DNA of 6,480 nucleotides from Friedmanniella sp. (GTDB taxonomy: Bacteria > Actinomycetota > Actinomycetes > Propionibacteriales > Propionibacteriaceae): the NCBI GenBank assembly GCA_025964935.1, contig JAOPXW010000150.1, forward strand, positions 1 to 6,480, read 5' to 3'. Numbering within the stretch: position 1 is the stretch's first letter; each line of letters opens with the position of its first letter. Shown in pieces: positions 5,857-6,480 of this stretch. A program made the position numbers and the translations under genes. The notes under the pieces were generated by a model. That model was given only the letters and a program-made list of their open reading frames with translations. It searched no databases and was not told the DNA's origin.

Positions 5857-6480
5857 GGGGGCGTCTCGCGCAGCACGTAGCCCACACCGCGCACGGTGTG
5901 GATCAGCCGCGCCTCGTCGCCGGCCTCGGTCTTGCGTCGCAGGTAGCCGATGTAGACCTCGAGCGAGTTGGCCGTGGTCGGGAAGTCGAAGCCCCACACC
6001 TCGTTCAGCAGCCAGCTCCGCTCGAGCACCCGGCGCGGGTGCTGCATGAACGCCTCGAGCAGGGCGAACTCCGTCCGGGTCAGGCTGATCGACCGAGAGC
6101 CCCGCAGCACCTCCCGGGTCTGGGTGTTGAGGATCAGGTCGCCGAAGGCCAGGTTGTGGGCCGAGGGGTCGGTGGAGTCGGCCACCGTGCCGGCGCGGCG
6201 GACCAGGGCCCGCAGCCGGGCCAGCAGCTCGTCCAGCGCGAACGGCTTGGCCATGTAGTCGTCGCCCCCCGCGTCCAGCCCGTCGACCCGGTCGCCCACC
6301 GCGTCCCTCGCCGTCAGCACCAGGATCGGGACGTCGTTGCCCGCGGCCCGCAACATCCGGGTGGTCTCCAGGCCGTCGAGCCGGGGCATCATCACGTCCA
6401 TCACCACCGCGTCGGGGCGGGCGGCGGCCAGCTTGGCCAGGGCCTGCACCCCGTCCTCCGCGGTGCTCACCTCGTAGCCG
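5853..6480 (-). CDS. mprA: OmpR/PhoB-family response regulator, MprA-like (N-terminus off the window)
   Basis: Cytoplasmic DNA-binding regulator phosphorylated by the adjacent kinase. The frame runs off the right edge (in-frame Gly-Tyr-Glu precede the GTG at 6470), so that GTG is an internal Val and roughly 20-25 residues, including the acidic pair of the receiver domain, are missing. Numbering from the first complete codon, the receiver has its phospho-acceptor Asp28 ([12 protein letters not shown]; codon 6396-6398), the switch Thr56 (LTAR) and Lys78 (AKPF). After a linker at about 96-108, the winged-helix DNA-binding domain spans about 109-208, with the recognition region [24 protein letters not shown]. 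The C-terminus [11 protein letters not shown] and the GFDFPT stretch closely resemble mycobacterial MprA from memory. It is the first visible gene of a probable mprA-mprB-Ni/Co transporter unit; its promoter is outside the window. Confidence 0.93.
   Translation of the reverse strand, partial: GYEVSTAEDGVQALAKLAAARPDAVVMDVMMPRLDGLETTRMLRAAGNDVPILVLTARDAVGDRVDGLDAGGDDYMAKPFALDELLARLRALVRRAGTVADSTDPSAHNLAFGDLILNTQTREVLRGSRSISLTRTEFALLEAFMQHPRRVLERSWLLNEVWGFDFPTTANSLEVYIGYLRRKTEAGDEARLIHTVRGVGYVLRETPP

Noticed and set aside
4225..5880. Long plus-strand open frame (551 codons) opposite the sensor kinase gene
   Set aside because: Its translation is Gly/Gln/Val/Asp-rich low-complexity sequence with no domain, and it lies antisense to a kinase with every catalytic motif intact; it is a high-G+C shadow frame.
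5857..5997. N-terminal extension of the sensor kinase to a start at 5997
   Set aside because: The extra 47 residues are the regulator's DNA-binding-domain codons read in another frame; the GTGA overlap at 5853-5856 is the natural start.

Overview
The window comes from the chromosome of a very high-G+C bacterium, almost certainly an actinobacterium. Supporting signs are strong G/C third-position codon bias, GTG starts, an MprA/MprB-type two-component pair of the mycobacterial kind, and Tat-exported ferritin-like and MntH proteins of actinobacterial style. The sequence alone does not fix the family. A stress-tolerant, soil-type actinobacterium (Geodermatophilaceae-like or a relative) is a guess. 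No mobile element, CRISPR array, tRNA or rRNA was seen.

Layout. Positions 1-663 (+) hold the C-terminal part of an AlkA-type DNA-3-methyladenine glycosylase whose start lies off the left edge. Everything else is on the minus strand. Reading in the direction of transcription, from right to left, the genes are: an OmpR/PhoB-family response regulator (mprA-like, 6480-5853, N-terminus off the right edge); its sensor kinase (mprB-like, 5856-4345), overlapping by 4 bases (GTGA); a NiCoT-family nickel/cobalt importer (4313-3204), only 31 bases after the kinase; a 259-base intergenic region with several inverted repeats; a Tat-exported ferritin-like protein (2944-2000); a 103-base gap holding a strong stem-loop; and the Nramp manganese importer mntH (1896-670). 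mntH ends 6 bases from the end of the convergent glycosylase gene.

How the genes may work together (inference). The two-component pair probably senses envelope stress. Gene spacing suggests the Ni/Co importer is transcribed with it, in the place where mycobacteria carry the protease gene pepD. The ferritin-like protein and the Mn importer form a second unit concerned with metal handling and oxidative or desiccation protection. The DNA repair glycosylase next door fits a stress-resistance theme but faces the other way and may be unrelated.

The most unusual non-coding signal is a perfect 19-bp stem (1925-1967) between the ferritin-like gene and mntH. Its two imperfect positions are G-U pairs only in the minus-strand transcript. 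Its 3' arm is also complementary over 7 bases to the mntH Shine-Dalgarno region, so it could be a terminator, an attenuator or a translational switch. The genes themselves belong to known families, and I found no clearly new protein system.
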